Under the pieces are notes generated by a model. The model saw only the letters and a list, made by a program, of their open reading frames with translations. It had not been told where the DNA came from and searched no databases. Shown here piece by piece: positions 17,696 through 27,110 of a stretch of 44,026 nt of DNA (position 1 is the stretch's first letter; each line of letters starts with the position of its first letter). Source of the stretch: Bacteroidaceae bacterium (GTDB taxonomy: Bacteria > Bacteroidota > Bacteroidia > Bacteroidales > Barnesiellaceae_A); NCBI GenBank assembly GCA_017522135.1, contig JAFXAB010000047.1, forward strand, positions 83,090 to 127,115, read 5' to 3'. A program made the position numbers and the translations under genes.

Positions 17696-19546
17696 TTACT
17701 TCTCGATTAATTGGGTGAAATGTTCTACCAACTCGGCTGAGCTGAAGGGTTGACCTTCTACCTTGTTGTAGCGCAAGAACTCAACGCCGGCAATTTTACC
17801 TGCGAGGTACGATGCAAATTGACCATTATTCAACTCACATACAACCACTTTCTTATAACGACGGATAATCTCCTCGGCATTTGACGGAAGAGGATTGATG
17901 TAGTTGAAGTGAATCATAGCTACTTTCTTACCCTCTTTGCACATATCGGTTACTGCCGAATAGAGGTGTCCGTAAGTACCACCCCATCCTACTACAAGGA
18001 GGTCGGCATCAGGCTCACCCAATACTTCGAGTTGAGGTATGAAGTTGGCAACCTTATCAACCTTTGCTTGACGCGCTGCCACCATGAGTGCATGGTTGGC
18101 AGGATCGGTAGAGATAGCACTTGTCTTGGCATCTTTTTCAAGACCACCAAGGCGGTGCATAAAGCCTTCCATACCGGGTACGGCCCAGTAGCGTACATTT
18201 GTCTCGGGATTGCGCATATAAGGTTTCCAACCTGCTTCGAGCATCTCGGGTTTAACATAGTTGGGATGTATCTCGGGATATTCGTCTTCCTCGGGAATAC
18301 GCCATGCAGTAGAACCATTGGCGATAAATGCATCGGTGAGCAATACTACAGGAGTCATGTGCTCAAGGGCTATCTTAGCGGCATTGAATGCCATATCGTA
18401 ACAGTTGGCAGGAGTAGATGCGGCAACAACAACCAAGGGACTCTCTCCATTGCGACCATAGAGGGTTTGCAAAAGGTCTGTCTGCTCGGTTTTGGTAGGA
18501 AGACCTGTCGAAGGACCACCACGTTGTACATCGATTACTACCAAAGGCAACTCGGCCATTACTGCCAAACCAATAGCCTCGCTCTTAAGAGCAACACCGG
18601 GACCCGAAGTAGAAGTAGCTGCCAAGTTTCCGGCAAAGGCAGCACCGATAGCCGAGCAAGCACCGGCAATCTCATCTTCCATTTGCACGGCTTTTACGCC
18701 AAGGTCTTTGCGCTTGGCAAGCTCATGAAGGATGTCGGTTGCAGGAGTTATAGGATAGCTACCAAGGAAGAGAGGCAGACCGGCCTTCTCTGCAGCAGCT
18801 ATAAGGCCCCATGCTGTAGCTGTATTACCATTCAAGTCGGTATACACACCCTTGCGCACCGACGCAGTCTCTACACGATAGGTCGATACAGAAGCATGTA
18901 TATTGTTACCATAATTATAACCATCATTCAATACTTTCACATTGGCCTCGGCAATGGTGGGTTTCTTGGCAAACTTGTGCGAAAGCATATTGCCGGCTTG
19001 CGATACGGGGCGGTCGAAGAGCCAGCACACGAGACCAAGTGCAAAGATGTTCTTACAACGTACGATCGACTTAACATCAAGACCCGAATCGGCAAGCGAC
19101 TCTTTGGTAAGGGTTGTGATGGCTACCGACATTACTTGTGCAGGGTCGATACCCAGCTCGGCAATGGCATCATTGGTTTGATAAAGAGCCTTCTGCAAGT
19201 CGGCCTCTTTAAACGAATCGGTATCAATGATAACCACGCCACCCTTCTTGAGGAATTGAATTTGTGTTTTCAATGCGGCGGGGTTCATGGCAACCAACAC
19301 GTCGGCTTTGTCACCGGGCGTATAAACGCCTTTACCTATATGTACTTGGAAACCCGACACGCCGCTTAAGGTGCCTTGCGGTGCGCGTATCTCTGCAGGA
19401 TAGTCGGGGAATGTCGAAATCTCATTGCCTATTGCGGCTGAGATTGCTGAAAAGATGTTGCCTGCAAGTTGCATACCGTCACCCGAGTCTCCCGAGAAAC
19501 GAACAACCACCTTATCCAGAACTTTCACCTTTGTAGATTCTGTCAT
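17696..19546 (-). CDS. korA: 2-oxoacid (2-oxoglutarate):ferredoxin oxidoreductase, fused gamma-alpha subunit
   Basis: A 616-residue protein joining the gamma domain (about 12-190, starting VVRFSGDSGDGMQLAGN, with FPDYPAEIRAPQGTLSGVSGFQ) to the pyrimidine-binding alpha domain (from about 245, GSYPITPATDILHE at about 260). The alpha domain carries MEDEIAGACSAIGAAFAG, TSTSGPG and QRGGPSTGLPTKTEQ. This fusion is the standard KorA architecture in Bacteroidota. It pairs with KorB to oxidise or carboxylate 2-oxoacids using ferredoxin. A good minus-strand promoter lies 63-95 bases upstream of the ATG. The opposite strand contains a 486-codon open frame, which I judge a codon-bias shadow. Confidence 0.93.
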   Translation of the reverse strand: MTESTKVKVLDKVVVRFSGDSGDGMQLAGNIFSAISAAIGNEISTFPDYPAEIRAPQGTLSGVSGFQVHIGKGVYTPGDKADVLVAMNPAALKTQIQFLKKGGVVIIDTDSFKEADLQKALYQTNDAIAELGIDPAQVMSVAITTLTKESLADSGLDVKSIVRCKNIFALGLVCWLFDRPVSQAGNMLSHKFAKKPTIAEANVKVLNDGYNYGNNIHASVSTYRVETASVRKGVYTDLNGNTATAWGLIAAAEKAGLPLFLGSYPITPATDILHELAKRKDLGVKAVQMEDEIAGACSAIGAAFAGNLAATSTSGPGVALKSEAIGLAVMAELPLVVIDVQRGGPSTGLPTKTEQTDLLQTLYGRNGESPLVVVAASTPANCYDMAFNAAKIALEHMTPVVLLTDAFIANGSTAWRIPEEDEYPEIHPNYVKPEMLEAGWKPYMRNPETNVRYWAVPGMEGFMHRLGGLEKDAKTSAISTDPANHALMVAARQAKVDKVANFIPQLEVLGEPDADLLVVGWGGTYGHLYSAVTDMCKEGKKVAMIHFNYINPLPSNAEEIIRRYKKVVVCELNNGQFASYLAGKIAGVEFLRYNKVEGQPFSSAELVEHFTQLIEK

Positions 19547-19608
19547 TTCGTTGCTATTAGTTTGTAGATTAGGTTAACTACACCTACGGTTACTCCATAG
19601 ATTGAGTG

Positions 19609-19641
19609 CAAAGTTAATAAATATAGTTGTTATCTTCCAAA
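19609..19641 (-). promoter_or_regulatory. Bacteroidota promoter of korAB
   Basis: On the minus strand a TTTG box (19638-19641) and TAACTTTG (19609-19616) are separated by 21 bases. Both match the -33/-7 consensus. The leader before korA would be about 55 bases. Confidence 0.65.
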
Positions 19642-19707
19642 GTTTTGCACATTTTTTATCACAAAATATTTACAGCCCGTTTTTCTTGATTTATTTTGCA
19701 AAAGACG

Positions 19708-19715
19708 TACCTTTG
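19708..19715 (+). promoter_or_regulatory. Promoter -7 element of the metallopeptidase gene
   Basis: TACCTTTG matches TAnnTTTG. The expected transcription start (about 19721) lies after the upstream GTG at 19715 and before the ATG at 19736, which decides the start codon of the next gene. Confidence 0.55.
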
Positions 19716-19735
19716 TGCAACTTCATAATTTTCTC

Positions 19736-20470
19736 ATGCTTGAAAACTACGAAATATCAGATGTCGAGTTGGGCAAGATTATAATCAACCGAAGCAAAAG
19801 ATCTCGTCGCATCTCTTTCAGAGGCAAAAATGGAGCTATCACAGCTACTATTCCGTTCCATTTTTCGGGCGATATCGAGTATCTAAGGAGGCTGATAGAT
19901 AAGAATCGTGCGGCACTGAAACGACTGTTAAACAAGTCTATCTCTCGCTACGAAAGCAGCATTTTGTATGACGGCAAGAGGATAGAGATTGTAGAGGGTA
20001 CACTCACACTTAAAGCCGACAACAACGTGGGTCGCGGACACATTCGCTCACGCAAGAACGAGGGAGATATTACATTTTCATACCACCCCGACGATCTATC
20101 ATCGGCAACATTCCAACAAGGTTTTGCACGATTTATCATGCGCACCCTCACCACACACTACGGAGCAGTATTGCGAAAGAAGGTTGAAGAGTTGGCCACC
20201 CAATGGGGACTCGAAGTGGCATGTGTGCGCATAGGTCGCGGACAACAAACTCTGGGGCATTGCTCTCGCTCAGGCACTATCACCATTTCGTCGTACGTAC
20301 TTTTATTGCCCGAGCACTTACGCAAATATATCATTTACCACGAGTTGGCACACCTCACCCACTTCAATCACAGCACAGCTTTCCATACGCTATGCAACAG
20401 ATATTGTCAGGGAAATGAAGAGCAATGGGCAAAGGAGTTGAACAAATTCTCCTTTCCAATAAGTTTATAA
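19736..20470 (+). CDS. YgjP-type (DUF45) zinc metallopeptidase domain protein
   Basis: A 244-residue protein without a signal peptide, so probably cytoplasmic. The start MLENYEIS is preferred over a GTG seven codons upstream because the promoter -7 box covers that GTG. The C-terminal third has the zinc-binding signature HELAH (in IIYHELAHLTHFNHSTAFH) with a downstream His. Before it comes GRGQQTLGHCSRSGTITIS, the conserved segment of the YgjP/DUF45 family (typically R.Q...GSCS). The N-terminal part (INRSKRSRRISFRGKNG) matches the family's basic beta region. HELAH plus the later HSTAFH supply the usual metal ligands. The substrate of this family is not established. It stands alone between korAB and the rimP operon, on its own promoter. 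Confidence 0.85.
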   Translation: MLENYEISDVELGKIIINRSKRSRRISFRGKNGAITATIPFHFSGDIEYLRRLIDKNRAALKRLLNKSISRYESSILYDGKRIEIVEGTLTLKADNNVGRGHIRSRKNEGDITFSYHPDDLSSATFQQGFARFIMRTLTTHYGAVLRKKVEELATQWGLEVACVRIGRGQQTLGHCSRSGTITISSYVLLLPEHLRKYIIYHELAHLTHFNHSTAFHTLCNRYCQGNEEQWAKELNKFSFPISL

Positions 20471-20544
20471 TTATTAATATTTGCAAAATATTTATAATTT
20501 TACACCATAATACAAGCGTAATAGAGTCTTTTCACGCCACATCT

Positions 20545-20576
20545 ATTGCATCAGAGTCAATAAAGTACTATATTTG
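20545..20576 (+). promoter_or_regulatory. Putative promoter of rimP-nusA-infB
   Basis: TATATTTG (20569-20576) matches the -7 consensus, and ATTG (20545-20548) sits 20 bases upstream in the -33 position. The predicted start at about 20583 gives a leader of roughly 50 bases that contains a terminator-like hairpin. Confidence 0.55.
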
Positions 20577-20590
20577 CACACCAAGATGTG

Positions 20591-20620
20591 GAGGGGGCAA
20601 TGATGTCCCCTCGTTTTTTT
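20591..20620 (+). terminator. Intrinsic-terminator-like hairpin in the rimP leader (possible attenuator)
   Basis: GAGGGGGCA pairs with TGTCCCCTC (one G-U pair) around the tetraloop ATGA, and seven T residues follow at 20614-20620. It lies after the predicted rimP promoter and 15 bases before the rimP ATG. It could instead terminate the upstream metallopeptidase transcript, but then it would still have to be passed by rimP transcription if the promoter call is right. Confidence 0.6.
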
Positions 20621-20635
20621 CTTTGGCAAAAAACT

Positions 20636-21103
20636 ATGATAGACAAACAAATAGTACACGACATTGTAACCGAAGCACTGCAAGGCAGCGATTGTTTCAT
20701 TGTAGATGTTATGGTGCGACCCGGCAACAATATAGTTGTAGAAATAGACAACGAAGCCGGCATAGATATAGAGCGTTGCGAAAAAATACATCGTTACATA
20801 GAGTCGAAGCTCGATCGCGATGTAGAAGATTATGAATTGGAAGTAGGGTCGGCAGGCATAACATCACCCTTCAGAGTGGTAGCGCAATATCGCAAAAACA
20901 TCGGCAACGAAGTTGAGGTACTGAGTTGCGATGGTCGCAAATTGAGCGGTGTACTGAAAGAATGTGACGACAATGCGTTTACACTCACCATTACCAAGAA
21001 GGTAAAGCCCGAGGGTAGCAAGCGCAAAATAGAAGTGGAAGAAGACATCCACTTTGCTTATAATGAAGTAAAATACACTAAATATCTAATCAGATTTAAA
21101 TAA
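20636..21103 (+). CDS. rimP: Ribosome maturation factor RimP
   Basis: A 155-residue protein, the usual RimP length when started at the ATG at 20636 (MIDKQIV). An upstream in-frame ATG would place the start within the terminator-like hairpin and add 16 odd residues, so I rejected it. The N-terminal alpha/beta domain has VDVMVRPGNNIVVEIDNEAGIDIERCEKIHR and VEDYELEVGSAGI (shown here only as landmarks). The C-terminal domain is an Sm-like beta barrel with VEVLSCDGRKLSGVL. RimP helps assemble the 30S subunit. It is first in the conserved rimP-nusA-infB order, 4 bases before nusA, and the hairpin in its leader suggests regulated readthrough of the whole operon. Confidence 0.93.
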   Translation: MIDKQIVHDIVTEALQGSDCFIVDVMVRPGNNIVVEIDNEAGIDIERCEKIHRYIESKLDRDVEDYELEVGSAGITSPFRVVAQYRKNIGNEVEVLSCDGRKLSGVLKECDDNAFTLTITKKVKPEGSKRKIEVEEDIHFAYNEVKYTKYLIRFK

Positions 21104-21107
21104 ACCT

Positions 21108-22547
21108 ATGGCAAAAAAAGCAGAAACCATCAATATGGTAGATACGTTCTCGGAGTTTAAAGAACTTAAGAACATAGAAGTAACCACCATGATAAGCGTT
21201 TTGGAAGAGTCGTTCCGCAACGTGCTTGCCAAGATGTTTGGTACCGACGAGAACTTCGACGTTATCGTAAACCCCACCAAAGGCGACTTTGAGATATGGC
21301 GCAACCGCGAGATAGTTGAGGACGGTGAAGTAACCAACCCCAACATGCAAATCTCGTTGAGCGAAGCAAAAGCCATTGACCCCGACTTTGAGGTAGGCGA
21401 AGAGGTAACAGACGAGGTTATTTTTGAGAAATTTGGTCGTCGTGCCATTCTCAACCTTCGTCAAACATTGGCCTCAAAAATCCTCGACTTGCAAAAGGAT
21501 GCCCTCTACAACCGCTACAAAGACCGTATAGGCGAGCTTGTTAGTGCCGAAGTATACCAGATATGGAAAAAAGAGATGTTGCTCGTTGACGACGAGAACA
21601 ACGAAATCATCCTGCCCAAAGAGGAACAAATACCTACCGACTTTTATCGCAAGGGCGACACCGCTCGCGCCATAGTACTTGATGTAGAGAACAAGAACAA
21701 CAACCCCAAGATTATCGTTTCGCGCACATCAAACGACTTTTTGCGCCGACTCTTTGAGCTTGAGGTGCCCGAAATTCATGACGGACTCATTCTCATCCGC
21801 GCCATAGCCCGCATACCCGGCGAGCGTGCCAAGATAGCAGTAGAGTCGTATGACGATCGCATCGACCCCGTAGGCGCATGCGTAGGTGTAAAGGGCTCTC
21901 GCATACACGGTATCGTACGCGAGTTGCGCAACGAGAACATCGACGTTATCAACTACACAGCCAACCCCTCACTCTTCATTCAACGTGCGCTCAGCCCCGC
22001 CAAGATAGCATCTATCGAAGTAGACGAAGAGAACAAGCGTGCATCGGTATACCTCAGCGACTCTAAAGAGGTATCACTCGCCATAGGCAAGAATGGCCTC
22101 AACATCCGATTGGCCATGAAACTCACCGGTTACGAAATAGAGGTGTGCCGTCTCAAACAAGAGGGTGAAGAGAGTGTTGGTATATCACTTGACAAATACA
22201 AAGGTGAAATCGACAACGCCGCCATCAACGCATTTATGGCCGCCGGTTATACCACCGACCAACTCATTCGCAATACATCTATTGAAGAACTTGTTGCCAA
22301 AACAGGTATCGACCACGACTTGGTAGAACAAATACAAACATTCCTCAACGATGAGGAAGATGTATTCCTTGACGAGTTTGCCAACGAAATTGACCAGTGG
22401 GTGATAGATGCCCTCAAAAAGATGGGCTGCGACACAGCCAAGCGCGTATTGGCACATTCACGCGAAGAACTCATCGACAAGGCCGACCTTGAGGAAGACA
22501 CTGTAGATGAGGTTATCGAAATACTCAAAGCCGAGTTTGAGGATTAA
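21108..22547 (+). CDS. nusA: Transcription termination/antitermination factor NusA
   Basis: A 479-residue protein with the NusA order: an RNA-polymerase-binding N-terminal domain (about 1-130, SVLEESFRNVLAKMFG), an S1 domain (about 135-205, GELVSAEVYQIW), and two KH domains. KH1 has RIPGERAKIAVES and IDPVGACVGVKGSRI. KH2 has SLAIGKNGLNIRLAMKLTGYEIEV. The acidic C-terminal extension (about 355-479) holds helix-hairpin-helix-like repeats and ends in an acidic tail. It binds RNA polymerase and nascent RNA to influence pausing and termination, so a terminator-like leader upstream of its own operon is a natural place for autoregulation. It follows rimP by 4 bases. Confidence 0.96.
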   Translation: MAKKAETINMVDTFSEFKELKNIEVTTMISVLEESFRNVLAKMFGTDENFDVIVNPTKGDFEIWRNREIVEDGEVTNPNMQISLSEAKAIDPDFEVGEEVTDEVIFEKFGRRAILNLRQTLASKILDLQKDALYNRYKDRIGELVSAEVYQIWKKEMLLVDDENNEIILPKEEQIPTDFYRKGDTARAIVLDVENKNNNPKIIVSRTSNDFLRRLFELEVPEIHDGLILIRAIARIPGERAKIAVESYDDRIDPVGACVGVKGSRIHGIVRELRNENIDVINYTANPSLFIQRALSPAKIASIEVDEENKRASVYLSDSKEVSLAIGKNGLNIRLAMKLTGYEIEVCRLKQEGEESVGISLDKYKGEIDNAAINAFMAAGYTTDQLIRNTSIEELVAKTGIDHDLVEQIQTFLNDEEDVFLDEFANEIDQWVIDALKKMGCDTAKRVLAHSREELIDKADLEEDTVDEVIEILKAEFED

Positions 22548-22600
22548 CACCTCAACTCGACTCTTGCGCGAATGTATAAAAGTTTTACAACCATTAATTA

Positions 22601-25513
22601 ATGTCTATGTCAGTAAGGTTAAATAAAGTAGTAAGAGACTTAAATGTAGGTATTGACACAGTTGTCAATTTCCTTCAGAAAAAAGGTATCGAAATTGATT
22701 CGAACCCCAATGCAAAAATCAACGATGAGCAGTACGAAATGCTTGTCAAGGAGTTTGCACCCGATAAAATCCTTAAAAAAGAATCGGACACCATCAGCCT
22801 CGAAAGACAGAAACGTCCTGCTCCTGCCGAAAAGGTTGTTGAGCCAGCTCCTGTTGCCACCCCCGAGACAGCCAAGCCCCGAGTACTTCGCACCATCGAC
22901 TTGGACAAGAAGCCCTCTACTACCCCACCTGCTGAACAACCCCAAAAAGAGGAACCCAAAGCTACTCAGGTAGTGGAGCACAAGCAAGAGCCGTTACAGG
23001 AAGTGAAAAAGGAAGCAAATCAAGCTCCTAAACAAGAGTCTGCTCCTCAAAAAGAGAAGCCACAACCCGAGCCCAAGCCCGAGCCTAAGAAAGAGCCTAT
23101 TCCCGAGATAAAAAAGACTCCCGCCGAGCCCAAGCCCGAGCCTAAACCCGTAGCAACTCCTCAACCCGAGCCTAAGAAAGAAGAAACGAAGGAAACACCC
23201 GTTGTTGAAAAGAGAGAAGAAGCTCCCGCAGCCACAGAAAACAAAAACGAGGTGTTTACCCTCGGCAGTGTTGTCGCCGCACCCAAACCCCAAGTATTGG
23301 GACGCATAGATCTCGATAGCATCAATCAACAAACACGCCCCAAAAAGAAATCAAAAGAGGAGCGTCGCAAAGAACGTGAGGCAAAATCTCCCAATGCCAA
23401 CACATCGGGAGATGCTACATCTAACAACGGTGAGCGCAAGAAACGCAAACGCATCAACAAAGATCGCGTCGACATCGAAAAGACAGCATCGACAATAGGT
23501 GCCAATCCCGAGCGCAAAAACAACCACAACAATAACAACAATAATAATAACAACGCCGGCAAGAAAAACGGTAAGCCCAACAAGCAACCCAAACACCCCA
23601 TCAAGACCGAGGTAAACGAGGAAGACGTACAAAAACAAATAAAGGAGACTCTTGCTCGCCTCACCCAAAAGGGTACTAAAAAGGGTGCCAAATGGCGCAA
23701 AGAGAAACGCGAAGCCTTCTCTAACCGTGAACAAGAGCGCGTAGAACAAGAACTTGCCGAGAGCAAGATACTGAAACTCACCGAGTTCGTTACAGCAAAC
23801 GACCTTGCCTCTATGATGAATGTACCCATCAACAAGGTAATTGGTACTTGCATGAGCTTGGGTATCATGGTATCTATCAACCAACGCCTCGATGCCGAAA
23901 CTATCAATATCGTAGCCGAGGAGTTTGGCTTCCAGACCGAGTATGTGAGTGCCGAGGTATCGGAGGCTATTGCCGAGGTGGAAGATGATCCAGACGAATT
24001 GATGCAACGTCCTCCCATTGTAACAGTAATGGGACACGTAGACCACGGTAAAACATCATTGCTCGACTACATTCGCAGTGCCAACGTGATTGCCGGTGAA
24101 GCCGGTGGTATCACCCAACACATAGGTGCATACAATGTTACACTCGAAGATGGTCGCCACATCACATTCCTCGACACCCCCGGTCACGAGGCATTTACCG
24201 CCATGCGTGCCCGTGGTGCCAAGATTACCGACATCGCCATCATCATTGTTGCCGCCGACGATAACGTGATGCCTCAGACCGTCGAGGCTATCAACCACGC
24301 TTCGGCCGCAGGTGTGCCCATTGTCTTTGCCATAAACAAGGTCGATAAGCCCGCCGCCAACCCCGATAAAATCAAAGAATCGCTTGCCTCTATGAACTAC
24401 CTCGTTGAAGAGTGGGGCGGTAAGTATCAATCGCAAGATATATCGGCCAAGAAAGGTACCGGTGTAGACGAACTTCTTGAGAAAGTATTGCTCGAAGCCG
24501 AGATGCTCGACCTTAAGGCCAATCCCAACCGTCGCGCTGTAGGTTCTATCATCGAATCGACTCTCGACAAAGGTCGTGGATATGTAGCTACTGTAATGGT
24601 TCAAAACGGAACTTTGCGCATGGGCGACATCGTATTGGCCGGAACACATCACGGTCGTATCAAAGCGATGTTTAACGAGCGCAATCAACGCATACAAGAG
24701 GCCGGCCCTGCCGAGCCTGTACTCATCCTCGGCTTGGACGGTGCACCTCAAGCCGGTGATACATTCAATGTAATGGAAACAGAGCAAGAAGCACGCGAAA
24801 TAGCCAATAAACGCGAGCAACTGCAACGCGAACAAGGCTTGCGCACCCAAAAGCTTCTCACACTTGACGACATAGGCCGTCGCATTGCTGTAGGCGGATT
24901 CCAAGAACTCAACATCATTGTTAAAGGTGACGTTGACGGCTCGGTTGAAGCCTTGACCGACTCACTCATCAAGCTATCTACCGAGCAAATACAAGTAAAC
25001 GTATTGCACAAAGCAGTGGGTCAAATCTCTGAGTCGGATATCATCCTTGCAGCCGCATCAAATGCCATTATCGTAGGTTTCCAAGTACGTCCCTCAATGG
25101 CAGCCCGCCGTCTTGCCGAGAAAGAAGGTGTAGATGTGCGCATGTACTCTATCATCTACGATGCCATCGAGCAGGTTAAGGCTGCTATGGAAGGTATGCT
25201 TGCACCCGAGATGCGCGAGGAGGTTATCGGTACTGCCGAAGTGCGCGAAACATTCCACATCTCTAAAGTGGGTACTATTGCAGGCTGTATCGTCAAAGAA
25301 GGCAAGTTGCGTCGCTCGGCCCGAGTACGCCTCATACGTGACGGTATCGTTATATACACCGGTGAGCTGGGCTCACTGAAACGTTTTAAAGACGATGTCA
25401 AAGAGGTTCTTACAGGCTACGAATGTGGCTTGAACATTACCAACTACAATGACGTGAAGGTAGGCGACCTCATCGAAGCATACGACGAGGTTGAGGTAAA
25501 GAAGAACTTGTAA
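22601..25513 (+). CDS. infB: Translation initiation factor IF-2
   Basis: A 970-residue IF-2. After a short N-terminal IF2N-type domain ([18 protein letters not shown]) there is a long low-complexity region (about 70-340) rich in Pro, Glu and Lys, with a run of nine Asn at 310-318. A second IF2N-like domain comes before the G domain. GTPase motifs are G1 GHVDHGKT at 478-485, G3 DTPGHE and G4 NKVD. Domains II to IV complete the protein. IF-2 delivers initiator tRNA and joins the ribosomal subunits. It is third in the rimP-nusA-infB operon, 53 bases after nusA, and is closed by a very strong terminator. ATG at 22601 and 22607 are both possible starts. Confidence 0.96.
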   Translation: MSMSVRLNKVVRDLNVGIDTVVNFLQKKGIEIDSNPNAKINDEQYEMLVKEFAPDKILKKESDTISLERQKRPAPAEKVVEPAPVATPETAKPRVLRTIDLDKKPSTTPPAEQPQKEEPKATQVVEHKQEPLQEVKKEANQAPKQESAPQKEKPQPEPKPEPKKEPIPEIKKTPAEPKPEPKPVATPQPEPKKEETKETPVVEKREEAPAATENKNEVFTLGSVVAAPKPQVLGRIDLDSINQQTRPKKKSKEERRKEREAKSPNANTSGDATSNNGERKKRKRINKDRVDIEKTASTIGANPERKNNHNNNNNNNNNAGKKNGKPNKQPKHPIKTEVNEEDVQKQIKETLARLTQKGTKKGAKWRKEKREAFSNREQERVEQELAESKILKLTEFVTANDLASMMNVPINKVIGTCMSLGIMVSINQRLDAETINIVAEEFGFQTEYVSAEVSEAIAEVEDDPDELMQRPPIVTVMGHVDHGKTSLLDYIRSANVIAGEAGGITQHIGAYNVTLEDGRHITFLDTPGHEAFTAMRARGAKITDIAIIIVAADDNVMPQTVEAINHASAAGVPIVFAINKVDKPAANPDKIKESLASMNYLVEEWGGKYQSQDISAKKGTGVDELLEKVLLEAEMLDLKANPNRRAVGSIIESTLDKGRGYVATVMVQNGTLRMGDIVLAGTHHGRIKAMFNERNQRIQEAGPAEPVLILGLDGAPQAGDTFNVMETEQEAREIANKREQLQREQGLRTQKLLTLDDIGRRIAVGGFQELNIIVKGDVDGSVEALTDSLIKLSTEQIQVNVLHKAVGQISESDIILAAASNAIIVGFQVRPSMAARRLAEKEGVDVRMYSIIYDAIEQVKAAMEGMLAPEMREEVIGTAEVRETFHISKVGTIAGCIVKEGKLRRSARVRLIRDGIVIYTGELGSLKRFKDDVKEVLTGYECGLNITNYNDVKVGDLIEAYDEVEVKKNL
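23519..23554 (+). repeat. AAC/AAT trinucleotide tract coding poly-Asn in IF-2
   Basis: Twelve codons, eleven of them AAC or AAT (one CAC), encode NNHN followed by eight more Asn at residues 307-318. It lies in the disordered linker between the N-terminal domain and the G domain. Such a tract may change in length by slippage without shifting the frame. Confidence 0.8.
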
Positions 25514-25537
25514 ACCCATATATCGAATACCTACATA

Positions 25538-25580
25538 CAAGAGGCCGTGTCGAAATTTCGACACGGCCTCTTGTGGTTTT
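25538..25580 (+). terminator. Strong intrinsic terminator after infB
   Basis: A perfect 36-base palindrome (25538-25573) with arms CAAGAGGCCGTGTCGAAA and its complement, followed by TGG and a run of five T. It ends the rimP operon. On the minus strand no T-run follows, so it is less likely to stop the convergent mltD-like transcript, whose own end is at 25656. Confidence 0.85.
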
Positions 25581-25655
25581 TATGCACTTTATTCTCGAGC
25601 CAACAAATTCGCGGGTATGTGTTTAAGTAAGCCCGATGCTGATGTAACAAAGATT

Positions 25656-27101
25656 TCAAGGTATTACCAATCGTTGTCCTACTTGTATATTATCACCCTT
25701 GATATTATTGGCATTTTTGATTTTCTTTACTGTTGTTCCATATTTTCGGGCAATGGTCGATAGTGTTTCGCCCTTGCGCACCTTGTGGTATGTTGCTTTC
25801 TCCGAGTTTACCGAAGTTGTTTTTTTAGAACTCGATTTCATAGCAGGTATACCGTTGTTCCATCCCACAATGAGGCGTTGTCCTATACGGAGTCTATCGC
25901 TTTTGATACCGCTCCAACGCTTGATATTCTTGACGGTTGTACTATATTTTCGAGCCACAGTCGACAGTGTTTCGCCCTTGCGCACCTTGTGATACACCGG
26001 AGAAGGTTCGGTCGAGATTTCATCTTCGGAAATGCCTTTGGCTTCAAAATCTTTCTTGGCAAAGGCAATTATAGAGTCTTGCAACAATGAGTACACAAAG
26101 GCTTGTTGTGAGGGCAGTGTCAGAGAATATGGCTTGCTTTCACTGCCGGGAATGATATCACAACGATATTGAGGATTGAGTTCTTTCAAGGCCTGGAGTT
26201 CGATATTCATCACGGTTGCAATATGCTCAAGATATAGTTTGTGATGTATCATTACCGTATCGGTGGTAAGGGGCTTTACGGGGAGTATTGGCTCGACATT
26301 GTGTTCGCGGTAGTAAGTCATAGCATAGTTGGCAGCGATGAAAAGAGGAACGTACATGCGAGTTTCGGAAGGAAGAGTATAGTATATATCCCAAAAGTCT
26401 TTTTTGCCGGTAGAATTGATGGCACGCGCAATGCGACCGGGTCCGCAATTGTAGGCAGCCAGAGCCAAGTGCCAATCGCCAAACATCTCGTACAAGTCTT
26501 TGAGATATTGAGCAGCGGCATGCGACGACTTGTAGGGATCACGACGCTCATCGACCAAAGTACTGATGTGCAAGTTGTACATGCGACCGGTGGCAGGCAT
26601 GAATTGCCACAATCCTGCAGCACCTACACGCGAGGTAGCACTCGGACGCAGAGCCGACTCAACAACCGACAGGTACTTCAATTCGAGGGGCAATCCGGCC
26701 TCTTCGAGGGCTTGCTCGAAGATGGGCATATACAACACACTGCGCCCCAGCATTGCACCAAGCGCATTGTTGTAGTTGCGCATGTAACGGTCTATACAGT
26801 TGCGCACAACTTGGTTGTAAGGCATATCAATACTTGTTTCCAAGTCATTGAGTCGTTTGCGATATATCGAGTCGGGATAGTTGGCACTGTGAGTTATGGC
26901 ATGACTTTGAGGTGTGTATGCGGCATAATTGCGCAGATACCAATCGTCGAGATTCTGTTCGAGGTTGGCAACATACTCTTCCGGCAGTCTAAAGTTGATG
27001 TCGGTAATGGTATCACGAGCCATTACAGGCTCAGCTTCTTGCGCCAGAGAGTGAGTGGCAACGGAGAGAATAACAGCGAGTATCAAAAATATACGTTTCA
27101 T
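25656..27101 (-). CDS. MltD-like lytic transglycosylase with two LysM domains
   Basis: A 481-residue periplasmic enzyme (signal peptide 1-20, no lipobox). The SLT/GH23 domain contains the catalytic Glu148 in LSVVESALRPS, then GAAGLWQFMPATGRMY and ALAAYNCGPGRIARAI. Two C-terminal LysM domains (about 371-414 and 438-481) share YHKVRKGETLST.ARKY and bind peptidoglycan. Their coding DNA is near-identical over about 45 bases, a recent internal duplication. The family cleaves murein glycan strands to form 1,6-anhydro ends. It is the last gene of parA-parB-DUF5683-mltD, 9 bases after the DUF5683 gene, a neighbourhood common in Bacteroidota. E. coli MltD is a lipoprotein, and this one appears soluble. 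Confidence 0.92.
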   Translation of the reverse strand: MKRIFLILAVILSVATHSLAQEAEPVMARDTITDINFRLPEEYVANLEQNLDDWYLRNYAAYTPQSHAITHSANYPDSIYRKRLNDLETSIDMPYNQVVRNCIDRYMRNYNNALGAMLGRSVLYMPIFEQALEEAGLPLELKYLSVVESALRPSATSRVGAAGLWQFMPATGRMYNLHISTLVDERRDPYKSSHAAAQYLKDLYEMFGDWHLALAAYNCGPGRIARAINSTGKKDFWDIYYTLPSETRMYVPLFIAANYAMTYYREHNVEPILPVKPLTTDTVMIHHKLYLEHIATVMNIELQALKELNPQYRCDIIPGSESKPYSLTLPSQQAFVYSLLQDSIIAFAKKDFEAKGISEDEISTEPSPVYHKVRKGETLSTVARKYSTTVKNIKRWSGIKSDRLRIGQRLIVGWNNGIPAMKSSSKKTTSVNSEKATYHKVRKGETLSTIARKYGTTVKKIKNANNIKGDNIQVGQRLVIP

Positions 27102-27110
27102 CTTGAATAG

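Noticed and set aside
17909..19369. A 486-codon open frame on the plus strand inside korA
   Set aside because: It is fully antisense to a clear korA, starts without a promoter-like sequence, is rich in Cys, His and Arg and resembles no family. It is a codon-bias shadow.
20588..20635. A longer RimP starting at an upstream ATG
   Set aside because: It would add 16 residues encoded by a terminator-like hairpin and poly-T tract, and RimP is normally about 155 residues, as obtained from 20636.
23060..23200. Pro/Glu/Lys repeats in infB as a possible CRISPR-like or tandem DNA repeat
   Set aside because: They are in-frame low-complexity codons of the IF-2 linker, irregular in length, with no spacers.
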